In this document: positions 39,433 through 53,100 of the stretch, piece by piece
How the letters are laid out: each line of letters starts with the position of its first letter
Position numbering within the stretch: position 1 is the stretch's first letter
Source: Sinohyriopsis cumingii
Lineage: Eukaryota > Mollusca > Bivalvia > Unionida > Unionidae
DNA: 64,000 nucleotides
Assembly: GCA_028554795.2 (NCBI GenBank)
Contig: CM068832.1
Span: 88,563,011-88,627,010, forward strand
Direction: 5' to 3'
The notes under the pieces: generated by a model
The model's input: only the letters and a program-made list of their open reading frames with translations
Told to the model about the DNA's origin: nothing
Databases searched by the model: none
Made by a program: the position numbers and the translations under genes

Positions 39433-40077
39433 ATTGTTAGGACCATGTTTTCACTTTTAAACCTGTTGCTACTAAAGTTTAAGTGTGGGTGAAGCCTGAG
39501 GTAAACATTTGTTACACTTCCAGATCTATTTACTTCTATGATTTTCAGATGACTGGGTCAGTGTGATAGGCTGCTTGCTGTTTTTAGACAATATTAAATA
39601 TTATGAAACCAAGAAACTAGAAAGCTGGGTTGTCTATATATTGGATCCCAAGGAAACAAGTCCCACATGGTGACATAGTGAAATATTGACAAGAATGATA
39701 AACATTAAACCTGATCTAATTTGGTATTTCTTGCTGTTAAGTTCAATATGAAATCAGAATATAATCATATGGACAGCTGACTAAAATATAATGATATAAT
39801 GCACCTCTCCTTCAATAACTCGCACATAACAGGGTCAACAAAAATAGACTGCACTATAAGCGAGGGCGCTAGTTAAGGTGTGACCTCTAAAATTTGAAGA
39901 AAATAAAATCCGCTAATACACTGAGAAAAGCGCGTGGAGGGGGTATGAAACTGGGCTGTTTAATGACTTAATCCTCGTTCAACAATCACGCCGATAATGC
40001 TTGTTTATAACCCGCTTTTTCCAATGAAGTTGTTCGTTATTCTGTATAAATAAGATTTATTTTAAATATGTCCAGCA
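39433..40077. other. no clear gene; possible small exon near 39549
   Basis: TTTTCAG|ATGACTGGGTCAG at 39542-39560 could open a short exon. Nothing else is recognisable. Confidence 0.3.
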
Positions 40078-40130
40078 TGTGAAAGATCATTCCAACTGGT
40101 TTCAGCAGCCATCACGTGTGAACGAAAACA

Positions 40131-40451
40131 TTGATGGTTTGCACTGGGGTATGGAATACAGCTATTGATTTTGGGGTCAAAAGGTCAATGTTTTATACAT
40201 TTTTGATGGTTGATTGGCTTGTAACTGCTCTTTCAACACATTATTGGCTATTGCATGCCAAGGAAATGGGAACTAAGTGTCAATCCGAAGAAAACACCAA
40301 GGCAGGTGATCTTGACTAACCAGATCTGTTATCAAAACATGTGGCCTTTGGAATGTCGGATGCTGCTAAGCGAGCTGCTGCCATAGACTTGGACTTTTTC
40401 TATGAAAATGTTCAGACCAAGATTAAGCCGAAAGCACCTAATATAGACTAA
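40131..40451 (+). pseudogene. unidentified frame with one internal stop
   Basis: A 62-codon frame from 40131 ends in TAA at 40317-40319. The same frame continues open for 43 more codons to 40451 (PDLLSKHVAFGMSDAAKRAA, then an Asp/Phe/Tyr-rich end). The second half has balanced composition and looks protein-coding. With the stop read through it would be 106 codons. It is on the same strand as the recombinase remnant 1.2 kb upstream and could be its last exon or a separate decayed gene. I do not recognise the family. Confidence 0.3.
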
Positions 40452-41864
40452 TGAAATGTTGTAGGCATGTTTGTAAGCATATGCGTAAATAACCTAGTTT
40501 GATTTGTATGCCCGTTACAACATTCTGTCACACTTTTATGATTTTTTTAAAAACTTTTTAGACTTGGACCTTTTATAGTGCATACATATTTTGCAAACAC
40601 AGATCTAGAGTTGGTAGTTAAACAGTGACACAAACAATTGTTTTATATCACTAAAAGTGAAAAATAACATTAGGTACACAAGCTCATTCTCCTTTTGTTT
40701 TCTCTCCTGCTCACTATTTTGCTTATCTATGTATGCATACATCACAGAATGAACAACAAATAAAGATCTAACCACATACAAAAATCTTCATTATTTTGAA
40801 GGGGAAAAACAAGTCAATGAGATGAATTTATCATTATCATTTACAACATTTGGATAGTACGGAGAATAAAGAGATCTGTTTAATTTACAAAGTGTGCACA
40901 GAGTGTATTGGCCATATATCACTTGTATCCATTTTGTAGTGACTGATGTACACTCCTCTTTGCAAAGAATGTTCAGTGAATAATGCACATTATTGTCAGC
41001 GACCTGGTTCGTGAAAATAGGTGCCTATGAGTGAAAATAGTTAATCCAGAAACTACATTAATTTTTATCTACAACAAATGTGCTTCATGAAGTTCACACC
41101 TGTATCAACAGAACTTGGCAGATGGTTACCGTGAGCAAATGTGGTGACCATGGAAGCTCTGCAAAGGGCCATCAAATCAAACAACCACATGAACCGTTTC
41201 TATTCATAAAATGTTTGCATATGTAAAGGTGCAAAGTTGTGAGAAGATTTTTAGCTTTTCTTTTGCAGCAGCTGGTTCGTTTCATTTTCAAAGGATGCAT
41301 TTATCGCTGCAATGCTATTAGTGTGTAGGACTGATTTTACATCCATGCAATGTTCTGAAAAATTGCTGATACATGAACATAAAATGCTGTGATGAGAGTC
41401 TACATGTTCATGGACATGCTATTTGCCTGTAAGACCTATAGTTCATTTTTTCATCGAATTCTTTTATTCTTCCTTGCATTTATTGGACTCCATGATATTA
41501 AGGCATATTTGATTGTCTGACATCTTCTTGTTGTGCGAACGAGTGATCGAGTACCCTTATATTTTCTAGTAATGAAAAAAAACTTGCTTTTTATAAAGTT
41601 GTCTCAAAGAAATTATCATAATTATTCAGGATAAATAATATTGGGATCAAGAGTTTTGTTGCTAATCGACTGGTCTTCACATATCTAACATAAAGTTGTT
41701 CGTAAATGATAATTGAATATAAATAATGTTCTTCCTATGGAATGTATCAGATATGAATCATTGAAATAGGTTTCAGCATTTAGAATTTAGTATTCATGCA
41801 AACTGTAAAAAGGACTGAGTAAATATAAATCCAAAATGAATAAGAGAGAGAGAGAGAGAGAACT

Positions 41865-42095
41865 TTGAAGATATATAGGCTGTTTGGAGTACAATCTCAG
41901 AAGAAGCACTACAAAACATGCCCAACACCTACAAGATTGTTGTCTAGTGCAATGCACTTGGATGCAGCATTAGTCTCTGGTCTCTATCTTTCAGGTAAAA
42001 CAACAGTGACACAATGGATACTGAAAAGGAAAATCAAAGCACCTTACAACAAAGTCAGAGTAAAACTAATGAACATGAAGAGGCTTCAACAATAA
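41865..42095 (+). other. unidentified 76-codon frame beside (AG)n
   Basis: Basic frame directly behind an (AG)n tract (41843-41861). A second overlapping frame (about 42007-42125) is Gln/Glu/Thr-rich. Neither has recognisable domains. Confidence 0.15.
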
Positions 42096-43543
42096 CAAAA
42101 CAAGCAATAACTACAGCAAATTGGTGTACCTTAAGTGCCTCTTCTTGAAACCCTCGTGTCAATCCATCCATCCTTCCATCCATCCATCTGGCACACACTC
42201 ATGCTAATTAAGATAGTCCTAGTTTTCAATGAATTGCCATGAAATTTCTTAAATATTATAGACATCACTCAATGGTGATCATATAGACAAATTACTTTGT
42301 TCCGCAGTTTTTATAATATTTATCATTTCTTACTTGCAACTGAATTATGTGCATGACAACGTGTTCTAAAAACAATTGTCTTACATTTTTCAGTGGATTG
42401 CTATGAAACTTTCTATATTTTGCTGTCATCAAATCAATATGTGGATATCAACAACTAACTTTCCTCTGTAATTATTGCCATTTGTATTAATATAGCTAGA
42501 TACAGTCAATGCCATAATCGCGTTATTGCAAATAGTCTCTTTCTGATGGATCGCTGTGAAACTTGATACATATTATGGTCATCATCTGAAGATGTACATG
42601 TCAACACATTACTTTACTCCTGCAGCAGTTGTTTGAATTATTGTCTTTTACTTGCATGCTGATGTATTGCAGGATTGAATCGTGTGAATGCAACTACTGT
42701 CAAAGTTTTCAGTTCATCTCCTTGAAATATAACTTGAAGATGCACATTTCGCTAAATTACTACCCTCTTGTAATTTTTGTTGTTGAATTATTGCCATTTT
42801 TATCTTAAAATGACAGATTATTGTGCAAGCCACCAGTCCTGCAGTTTTTGATACATCACTGTGAATTGTATGGTACATATAATGTAAATATGGTGCAGAC
42901 ATGAAAACAATTATATCTATACTTTTGTGAAGGAGTTTGAAACCCAGACATAATTCATCTTGGGTTCCAGTGAAGGTCATAGCTTGTATTTTTGTACTTG
43001 GCTGTGCTTGGCTGTAGCAAAAATCTCCATATACAATATGAATCTCCACATGTTGTCCATATGCTTATGGTATATCATCAATCCATCCATTAGCACAAGC
43101 TTGCTATCGCTACGCCTCCTAAACTACTTCAGGATTGCCATGAAACTTTACACACCCCTTCACCCCACACACTAGTCGATCGTAAATTAAAATGGTGCCA
43201 TTTGGGCATTCAGTATAGCTGCCACATTGGCAATCGTAAAGGTGGTATAGCTACTCCTACTGAATGCATGAACAGGTTTTCACTTTAAAACATCTTATGA
43301 TACATAGTTGGACCTTGATGAAAATGGTGCCGATCTGGAGTCCAACATAACCACCAGAGCAACCATCTTGAACACCTTGTTATCGCTACTCTTTCTGACC
43401 AAAAAGGAATATAACTATTGAGTTTTCTCTAGACGTCGCCTAGTTGGTCCTAAATTAAAATGGTGTCACTTGCACATCCAAAATGGCCACTGCAGTGGCC
43501 ATCTTGAAATCTTATCGCTAATCTTCCCGTATTGATGGTTGTA

Positions 43544-45174
43544 CAGTAAAAACTGCTACTAGCGACCACCTGTCATTTCCGACCACAATCGTAATGCACG
43601 GATCGATTTTATTATATAATCACTATTTTAAGAGCGACCACCCGCTAAACGCGACCAGCGACCGCAATGTCTTGGCAAAATATGCATTTTCAAACTGCTG
43701 TGAACAAAACACGCAGCAAAAGCTAGGATAAACTCCACCGACCTTTACTTAATCCCTCTAAAAATGACCGCTCATAACATTCTAAATTTAAAAAATAGTA
43801 ATAAAAAATATGCTGGCTTCCGAGGTCTGAATTTGTTTAGCTATGCCTATGGTGTTTTATAGTTTCCGTCTTACACGAGATTAAAATATATGTAAATTAT
43901 TTCCTAGTCTGGTTGCCTGCTTCGTATGCTCCCTGCGTTGTTCTCCGCTATACGTATGGGGGTGAGCAACGCAGGAAGCATAAAAAGCAGGGAACCAAAC
44001 TAATTATTTCCGCACTTAGCCTGCTTCCCGGCCCTATCATAAGACCCGGCATGTCTATCAACGACCGTATCACGATATCATACACACACCACTGACCTAC
44101 ATGTAATCAATTGTTGCAACGAATGCTTTATTAGTAATGATTGTTTTGATTAAAAAAAAACATAAAAGCAATATATATGAAAAGGATGGTTGCTACTGGT
44201 GGTAGATGCTACAGTCCGTAAACCTGGATAATGTACATGTCACAAATTGCCGTTGTAGTGCCGAAGTTGACGTAGTGGTTGCGTATTTTGATTGTATTTA
44301 GTCTTGTGTTAATCCGTATTGCTGGGGGTGAATATGGTCAATGTCTATTAAACCAACAAGAGAGAATCGTTTGCAGGATAAGATTGGTAGTGTTGAAGAC
44401 TTGTGATGTTCGTTGTATTTACCCCCTATGTTAAGTGATTATATCTCAATCACAATACTGTCGTCTATTCAATTTGGTGCGACCGCGTTGCACACTTTGC
44501 TTATAGAATTCATCCCTGTAGGTCATCTTTGAATGAAGCCGTTGAATTTTGTCTCTGAGTAAATGATTATGTTTCTGGATGAGATAATTGTTTCTTTTCA
44601 TTTCATAAATTATTAGATATGCAATGTACATGTATAGATTTTTCATATTTTCCCACAGCCCAGTCAAAAACGTCTTTATGTTTGATATTACAACTGAGCA
44701 CGAATAATTTTAACACCTAGAACCTTAATAACAATGGACGAAACCCCAACTAAAATGAAACATATTTTAAGGCTGGAGAAAATAATTACTGTAACTGTCA
44801 GAATTGAAAAAGGGCAGACCACTCGCAAAAAAGCGGTTTAAATGTCGGTAAAATAAATTTAGGTTGCTATAAAGGAAAACAAGAAATTCAGAAACGATTT
44901 CATATGTGATCTTGAAATGTAAATGTGATTTCATGTTTAGTGATTGAAGTATAGGTGAATTGCTATATAAGTTTGTATTTAGATGAATTCAAACAATATT
45001 TTAGCAAGAAGTATTAATAAAGAATAGAATATATCGTGGTAATTTTTCCTGGAAATGTTCTGAATCTGGACCTGTGGAAACTGGTCTTTTGTACAAACCT
45101 GATATGAGAGATGACCTGTCTTGAGAGACCACATTTTGTTGGCAGAAGGGGCGGTCTCTCAACATGTTTTATTG
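43544..45174. mobile_element. TIR DNA transposon, non-autonomous, TA target site
   Basis: The left end CAGTAAAAACTGCTACTAGC continues into GACCACC. The reverse complement of the right end is CAATAAAACATGTTGAGAGA continuing into CCGCCCC. That gives imperfect TIRs of about 27 bp flanked by TA at 43542-43543 and 45175-45176. The style (CAGT ends, TA duplication, 'CGACCACC' subterminal motifs repeated inward) fits the Tc1/mariner-pogo (Tigger-like) group. No transposase domain is recognisable in its 1.63 kb. The 73-codon minus frame at 44446-44667 has no match I know. Removing it restores an unbroken composite-repeat unit, which fixes the boundaries independently. Confidence 0.8.
43911..43996. 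other. 86-nt imperfect hairpin inside the TIR element
   Basis: GGTTGCCTGCTTCGTATGCT followed by CCCTGCGTTG pairs with CAACGCAGGAAGCATAAAAA followed by GCAGGGAACC across a loop of roughly 20-25 nt. The length is similar to a pre-miRNA, but its position inside a transposon makes an inverted-repeat relic equally likely. Confidence 0.6.
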
Positions 45175-46299
45175 TATTAGCATGTTGTTTTTCTTTTTAA
45201 TAAGTGACTTCTTATAATATCTAGTTGGTCCTAAATAACAAAATATGCTGCTCAGACATCTTATACGTCTACTGCAGCTACCATCTTTATAATCTTGTTA
45301 TCGCTACCACTCCTGCATGAATGGTCATATTGGCATTGGGTTTTCACTTAACGACTTCTTCCTATGTCAAATTGGCTGATCTGACTTCCAATATCGCCAC
45401 CATAATTGTCATCTTGACAGTCCTGTTGCTACTTCTAGATGGCTAGTCATATCGATATTGTGTTTTCACCAAAATATTCCTTATGATGTCTAGCTTGTCC
45501 TAAATGGAAATTGTGCCAATCTGATATTCAATATCATCATCATGACAGCGATCTTGAAAATCTTAGCATCATTACTCCAAAAAGAACAGAAAGACATGCC
45601 AGCTTGAGATTTCCACCAGAAGACTTCTTATCATGTCATGTTGGTCCTAAATGAAAATGGAGCAACATGACAACAGCTAATTTGAAAATCTTGTTATTGG
45701 TGAAGAATATCAGAGATGGTTTCAATACTATGCAGTTAAAATTATTATGGAATATTCTCATCTTGAATTCCTGGAATTATTTAGGCCAGTAGATCTTCAG
45801 TCCTGGTGGAACTCTCGTTTTTCATATGGAAAACATAGCACTGAACTGTGCCATTTTCTAATGTAGGAAATTACGGAGTATATGACTTGCATATTTTGTC
45901 ACACTGGAGTAAAAATGTGGCATGTGCACTTGCAATTCAGTATGGGCAGAAATCAGAATTTCCACCTGCAGGAGACTCCAGTATACACATATTGTAAAAT
46001 TGGTACATTAAAACATAAAAGTACATATATTTAAAAAAAAAAGAAACAGACAACCTTTTTATTTTATTTAATCTTAAAATGGCAAGCTAAATACCATATT
46101 GTGAAGATTGAAAGCACTGGTCAGCTACATTCTGATTCTTGATAAACTCGGGTGAGTTCCAAGTGCTTTGAGTCTCATCCATAGGTTTCATTTGAGTATA
46201 CAGATTCTAGTTATAAAAAAATTATGTTGAATGATAACCAAATTCCTCGAGATTTGCTTTTACATACATAATGAGGCTAAGATTTTTCTCTTATATGAT

Positions 46300-46312
46300 G
46301 GGGGGGGGGGGG
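46300..46312. repeat. poly(G)13 tract
   Basis: Thirteen consecutive G. A C12 tract of similar length lies at 49387-49398. Such runs are rare in AT-rich sequence. Confidence 0.95.
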
Positions 46313-46689
46313 AAACTTGGTTGTGGGTGTGGAACGTTCAATATGCTACTTATGCAGTCCAGCTTCAATATTAGTCCCACCAAATAATTGTTACTCTATT
46401 TACGATATATTGGTCATATGTACATATACACATGAATTTTGAGCAGAGTTTGGATTTAGTGTATTCCTATAAAGTTGATAGAGGGCACGTGGACAAAGGT
46501 AAAGGCTTGGACGGGAGGTTGAGTGACAGTAATGTACATAATTGATGGCGAAAGGGAGTATCTATCTGATTCACTTATTTGATTCGAAGGATCTATACTG
46601 ATCTCTTTCACAATACTGATTATGTAAATATATATTTGTTCCATGATTTTTGAAAGGACTCTGATCTTTAGCTCCACTGCTCATAAAAC

Positions 46690-47420
46690 AGAAAATCTTG
46701 TGTGATGGTCTGTTGTCCATCTTCCATCTGTCAGCACAAGTTTATTATCGTTATTCCTTCTAAACTACTTTGAGTATTGACGTGAATCTTGACACATTGA
46801 CCATCTTGAAAAACTTTGTATTGCTTCTTCTCTTAAATGGATAGTAATGTCGGCATGGAGTTTTTAGTAGAAGACTTCTGATTATGTCTAGTAGGTCCTA
46901 AATGTACATGATGATGATTTGACGTCCGATATGGCCACCAACATGGCCATCTTAAAAATCTTATCTCCACTCCTTCCGAATGGATGGCCATATCAGCATT
47001 GGGGTTTTACTAAAAGACTTCTTAGGATATCTTATTGGTCCTAAATGAAAATGGTGCCAATTGTATATCCAATATGGCTGCTATGACATCCATCATGGCA
47101 ATCTTGTTATAGCTACTTCTACTGAAAGGATGGTCATGTTGACATGGTGTTTTCACCAACTTCAGATGATGTCTAGTTGTTCCACAATGAAAATGGTCAC
47201 AATCTTGAGCCCAATATGGCTGTCACAGAAACTAGTTTGAAAATCCTGTTTTTGCTAAGGAATATCAGCAATGGTTTCAACACTTATTGTTTAAAAAGAA
47301 CAAATGCGTTTGTATTGATGACATGAAAACTATTTTCGGCCAGTATACCATCAGTACATTCTAGAGGCTGTTGTTTTCTTATTGAATTGCCATTTATTTG
47401 TAGAATCCCCAAACTTGTAA
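46690..47420 (+). repeat. composite 142-bp-unit repeat, complete small copy
   Basis: Best copy for defining the family. The left edge is GTCAGCACAAGTTTATTATCG (46727) with TTCTAAACTACTTTGAG. Core units have GTCTAGTAGGTCCTAAATG (46886), TCTTATTGGTCCTAAATG (47030) and GTCTAGTTGTTCCACAATG (47171), spaced about 143 and 140 bp. Each carries AATGGTGCC, ATCCAATATGGCTGC, GACC/ACCATCTTGAAAATCTTG and a GGATGGTCATAT-type phrase. The right module, GAATATCAGCAATGGTTTCA, starts near 47261 and GGCCAGTATACC lies near 47339. No open frame persists. Confidence 0.85.
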
Positions 47421-49870
47421 GGTGTGCTGCAGTGGAAGTGACCATATTATGCTTAATATTAACTATGACAAAAGTGAACACCTATTAGACATTGAGGTAC
47501 AAGATTTACTATATCATATAAACCCTGGTATACCTCACACAAAACTGTAATGAAACCGTGTTGTTTAGTTGTATCACTCCTTCCTCGAGTTACAGAATAG
47601 TATTCGAAGTTATTATAAATTAACCTTGTACCCTAATTATTTTGTCAGCCAGGTGAGTAATCTCAGTCCAATATGAGCATCTTACCTCTAGTATGATTTA
47701 TGATAGGATCACAGAACTTGGTAAATGTTTTCCGGTTTATATACTGTATTTTGCTATGTAAAATCAGTCCTACTCGCTAATAACAAATAAACATTTGCCT
47801 TCTCACAGACACCATTTTGTTTTAATGTGCATGTTTTAACTCTGACTGTATGCAGCTAGAGGCTTTTCATTTTGTGAAATGTATGGGATCCCTTACCCAG
47901 TACACAAAATTCAGTATCCACGAAAATGTAATTTACCCAGTTTACAAAATCAGGTATCCATGAAATTTAATTTTTCCCTAAACCACAAAATTAAATGAAT
48001 TTACATTTTCTTATTGCTTCCTTAAAAGTGAGCTTTTGGTGTGGTTCTGCATTTGTTGTATGTTGTCAATCATCAGTGTCTAGTGTGTACCTTGGGCTGA
48101 AATTTATATTTTACATCCTCACCTTTTACATTTTAGCTCACCTGACCATAAGGTGCACATGTATGGTTATGGATGAAATATTATGCTGATTAAACGAATC
48201 TTAATTTGAATGTGTGCTCTTTTTTATTGCTTTGTTGAAACATAGAATGTAATAACATTTACCTAAGACTCATATGAGTATAGAGTTTTTTTGAAGCCAG
48301 GTAAAACTTGATGCAAAAGCGTTTTTGTGTATCTACCTATCTATCCGAACATCTACATATAATGTCACTGATGTAACTCACTCTATGAGAAGGGACTGTT
48401 CACTGCCTCTTTTCTAACTTTCGTCATTTCTTCCCCTTTCTTTCCTCCTTATGTAAGCAACTTCATACACAATGCCATACACGTTTTCATTGTTTCTACT
48501 TTTATCTTCTTTCTTTTAATTCTCATCTTATATCAACTCCTTCATTGTTCATATGTATGCTCTATATACCATGCCTAAGTGGTTATGTTTTAGCTAAGAG
48601 AATATTCACTATGTCTTCAGCAATTTAAAATTGTTGTTATTACAACTCAATTTCGTCTGCTATATATTCACACATATTTAAAATGTTTCTATCGTCAAAA
48701 GGAGAAAAATATAAACCATTGGCTTTCGTTCTAATCATTTACCTTCTGTATTACAGAACTTGCTATTTCGAACTACACAGGTATAATATCAAGTATGTTT
48801 AAACTAAAAGCCATATTTAGAGTACTGAAATGGCTTATAATGTATGAAAAGATTGATTTTCACAAGACATATCTTGTGCATAATGTCTAAATGGAACCGC
48901 TCCAGAGTACCTACATGATTTATTGATCTGTTGTTTTACACTTAATACCAGTTGAGATCAACATCACATATGAAACCTTCATCATTCAAAGACAAGAATT
49001 TAACAATTTTAAAAAAGTTTCCAATAATCTGGTATAGTTCTGTTGGAAAAGCTTTCAGAAGCTGTAAAAGCTTCAGAATTTAATATGCTCTAGACATGTT
49101 GAACTAATTAGTAATTAATAATTTTCAACACCGCACAATGACTTGAGTTCTCCACTTTCTTTCATTAACAAACTTTCTGGATGGCTTGAACTTTGATGGT
49201 TCAAAGGTCAAGGTCACTGACTAAAAGAAGAAAATTGGTTTCTACACAATAGCATCAGCCTTTTCATCTCAACCAAACTCTGTGGACGGCTTGCACGTCG
49301 GGTAAGAAAGAAGTCCGTCATTTTGGAGGTCAAACAGATCAGCTGCAATAATTACACTCTGGAAATGGCTCTGTGTAGTGTACTGTCCCCCCCCCCCCAC
49401 ATAGTAGATCAATTTGCAAAGTGTTTCTTAATAGCTGTACAATTTGTAATGTAAAGATCCATGCACTTCACATATGAAAATATGCTTGTAAATGACGATA
49501 AAATTACTCTTTCTCTAAATCCAAACTATTTTCAAAGTTGCACCTGACCCAAATGTCTTCAAAAGAGCTCATTTGAGCATCATGTTTCTATACATGCCTA
49601 AAGTCAAATATGTGATGAAAATATCATAAAAATAATGATATTTGTAATATTTAATATTAATTGGTGCCAAATACAATTCTAAAAATATAATAATTTTAAT
49701 AAAAACATTTCATGAAAAATAAAACCATGCATTTGATATAAATAATGCATAACAAGATTATTTGGAAATTTGCATGTATTCCATACTGACAGAAACTACG
49801 GAAGTACTGATACAGTGAAAAACTACTGTGGTATGTCCTACTGGAAAAATTACCTTGGTAAGCCAATATA
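47421..49870. other. no gene; one dispersed-repeat edge at 48133
   Basis: TTTAGCTCACCTGACCATAA followed by GGTGCAC at 48133 matches the start of a repeat common in bivalve genomes (usual form TTAGCTCACCTG...). The segment 49140-49330 carries TTCAAAGGTCAAGGTCACTG and two similar CTTTCTGGATGGCTTG / CTCTGTGGACGGCTTG phrases, also repeat-like. No gene recognised. Confidence 0.45.
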
Positions 49871-49879
49871 TCGGTAATA

Positions 49880-50570
49880 CAACACTCCTCTAGAGGTCAG
49901 CTCTAAACTCTTGTTGTTACTACTTCTGAATAAATGGTCATATCATTATGGAGTTTTCTCTAAATGAATTATTATACTGCATTGCTGATCCCAAATTAAA
50001 ATGGTGCTGATCTAATGCACTTAATGTGGTAATCTTTAAAATATTTTCTTTGCTTCTTCTTTTTAAATGGAAAAATCAGTTTGACATGAACTGCTTCATC
50101 AGAAAAGTTCTTACGGTGACTTAACCATGAAATGGGCACTGTCTTAGCTATCTTCAACATATTGGTATATATGCTAATTCTAAATGGATAACTATATCAA
50201 ATTATGATTATTTGATGGTCTTGAATGAAAGTGGTACCAATCGATCATCCAGTATGGCTGCTACGACGACTGTTCTCAAAAGCATGTTCTCACTACTCCC
50301 CTTGAATGGATGATTATTAAGAAATAGGGTTTTAACCAAGACAATTATAACGATATCTGCTTTCTCCAAAATGAAAATGGTGCCAAGCTGACATCCATTA
50401 TTCACACATCAGCAGCTAATTTAAAACTCTTTTTATCGTTGAAAAATATCAGATTTCAACACTCGGCAGTTGAAAGGAAGAAGGGGTCTTTCTTTGAATT
50501 CCAGGAAATTCTTTTCACCCAGTAGAGTGTTAGTCCTTTTGAAGGACTCTTATTTTCTTCTTTCATTTTG
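49880..50570 (+). repeat. composite 142-bp-unit repeat copy
   Basis: Core words are ATTGCTGATCCCAAATTAAAATGGTGC (about 49980), TTGATGGTCTTGAATGAAAGTG (50213) and CCAAAATGAAAATGGTGCC (50366). The right module (ATCAGATTTCAACACTCGGCAGTTGA, about 50448; GAATTCCAGGAAATT, about 50497; TTGAAGGACTCTTATTTTC, about 50538) is the best preserved in the window. Confidence 0.78.
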
Positions 50571-51883
<1,313 letters not shown>

Positions 51884-52024
51884 CTTGCAGTGTAAGTGAC
51901 AGATAAACGTGATCTAGGTTATGAGCTAACATTCTAATACAAATGAGTGCTGATTAACAAGCTTTAAATTAACCCAAATTTTACCATATTATTATAAAAT
52001 TGTTCTCATTACTGTTTTACAACA

Positions 52025-52200
52025 TGATTAACATCAATAGTGTCTAGTTAGTCGTAAATGAAAATGATGCAAGACTTACATCCTATATGGCTATCACGCA
52101 AGAATATAAAATATGATTGGAACACTCGGCATTTAAGATAATGGAATGTTCTTATCTTGAATTCCAGCCCAGTTAAGGGACTTTTGTATAAATAACTGCT
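52025..52200 (+). repeat. composite repeat, truncated right end
   Basis: GTGTCTAGTTAGTCGTAAATG followed by AAAATGATGCAAGA is one core unit. The right module (ATTGGAACACTCGGCATTTA at about 52115, CTTGAATTCCAGCCCAG, AAGGGACTTTTG) follows. Confidence 0.72.
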
Positions 52201-52640
52201 TTGAGATGAGAGTAGTCAAACTTCGCAAGTTCTGGTGTTTTTCAAAACATGTCAATTTTGTTAGGGCCATGTCGGTTTGTTGACAATATGCAAGATTTAC
52301 GTACCTCCAAATTTTGACAGCATGACAATGTGTGAAAGATTTGCACCTCCAATACTGAAGATTTTTCAGTTCCATGGAGGAACTCCAGATAGCAATCAAG
52401 ATATGTATTAGATAGACCTTTGCGAGCTACCACAACAAAGTTAAAAGGCTAAGTGTTTGGAACTGTTTTCTTTCGACTCTTGTCATAGCGGTACATAGTT
52501 CTGATTGCAATTAATCTTGGAAAAAATATTAATAACACGGAAACAACAGTAAATATGGAACCGAAATATTAGGAAGGTTTATTAATGTTTTCATTTTCTT
52601 TTATTTGTCATAACTGATATATATTTCGAGAGTGTGTGTC
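52201..52640. other. no recognisable gene; no 3' LTR found
   Basis: A 3' LTR of the neighbouring minus-strand gypsy element would be expected here. I find no copy of the TGTGTCACTTCGCCCTTAG edge seen at 57547, so the element is 3'-truncated or has been rearranged at the (GT)/(CA) tract near 52631-52661. Confidence 0.5.
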
Positions 52641-52675
52641 TGTACACACACATACACACACACTGATTTCTGCCA

Positions 52676-53100
52676 TTAGTGTGCCTCAGTAATCATCAAC
52701 TTGGATATGTGCTTACCTGCAACCTGAAACTCCTGCGTCTGGTGTTCGGCCTCTGGTCGGGTAACACCCGTCAGCCTATTTACCTTGACAGCCTGGTTGC
52801 CATCCAGAAATGCGCAGTATGGGTTCCGGCCACCACGTCTCCCAAAGACATTCTTGCATCCTTTACATTCCCATCCAAACCCACTGTGTTGTTCTATCAA
52901 GTGCCTCCTCAAAACAGACCTCCTGACAAAACGAAAATCGTGGCATACTCCACACTCCCTCTGAGTGTCATACGCATCATGATATCATCTTATTACAGTT
53001 CCATCTTCTTCCACAGGTTGTTCAAACAACAAATTAACAGACAAGACTGCTTCATTTCCAAGTATCATGGCATTGGGTGACACACCAGTAGCCCAGTTTC
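52676..53100 (-). pseudogene. gypsy integrase C-terminus with C2H2-type zinc fingers
   Basis: Read on the minus strand, the segment starts with GATGVSPNAMILGNEAVLSV, matching the conserved GKPR/ATG-x-SP-x-x-MMLG part after the integrase core of Ty3/gypsy elements. After an in-frame TGA it continues with ECGVCHDFRFVRRSVLRRHL then IEQH, a C-x2-C-x13-H-x4-H finger, and WECKGCKNVFGRR, the start of a second finger. The frame ends in TAA beyond 52676. Zinc fingers after the integrase, where other gypsy lineages carry a chromodomain, may direct target choice or nucleic-acid binding. That role is inference. Confidence 0.62.

Larger units (their letters stand above)
42160..45840 (+). repeat. composite repeat, longest copy, with a nested TIR element
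   Basis: The left module (about 42160-43160) has five diverged units of 137-170 bp, each carrying a GATTGCCATGAAACTTT-like phrase (42226, 42396, 42544, 42708 and 42845), and closes with TTAGCACAAGCTTGCTATCG (43091). The core has 142-bp-type units from CTAGTCGATCGTAAATTAAA (43172) through CATAGTTGGACC (43313) and CTAGTTGGTCCTAAATTAAA (43440), and after the insertion CTAGTTGGTCCTAAATAAC (45222) and CTAGCTTGTCCTAAATGG (45498). The right module, GAATATCAGAGATGGTTTCA, starts near 45707. Confidence 0.8.

Noticed and set aside
52679-53080. 133-codon plus-strand frame and the 94-codon plus frame at 53179-53463
   Set aside because: Antisense shadows of the gypsy integrase and zinc-finger region.
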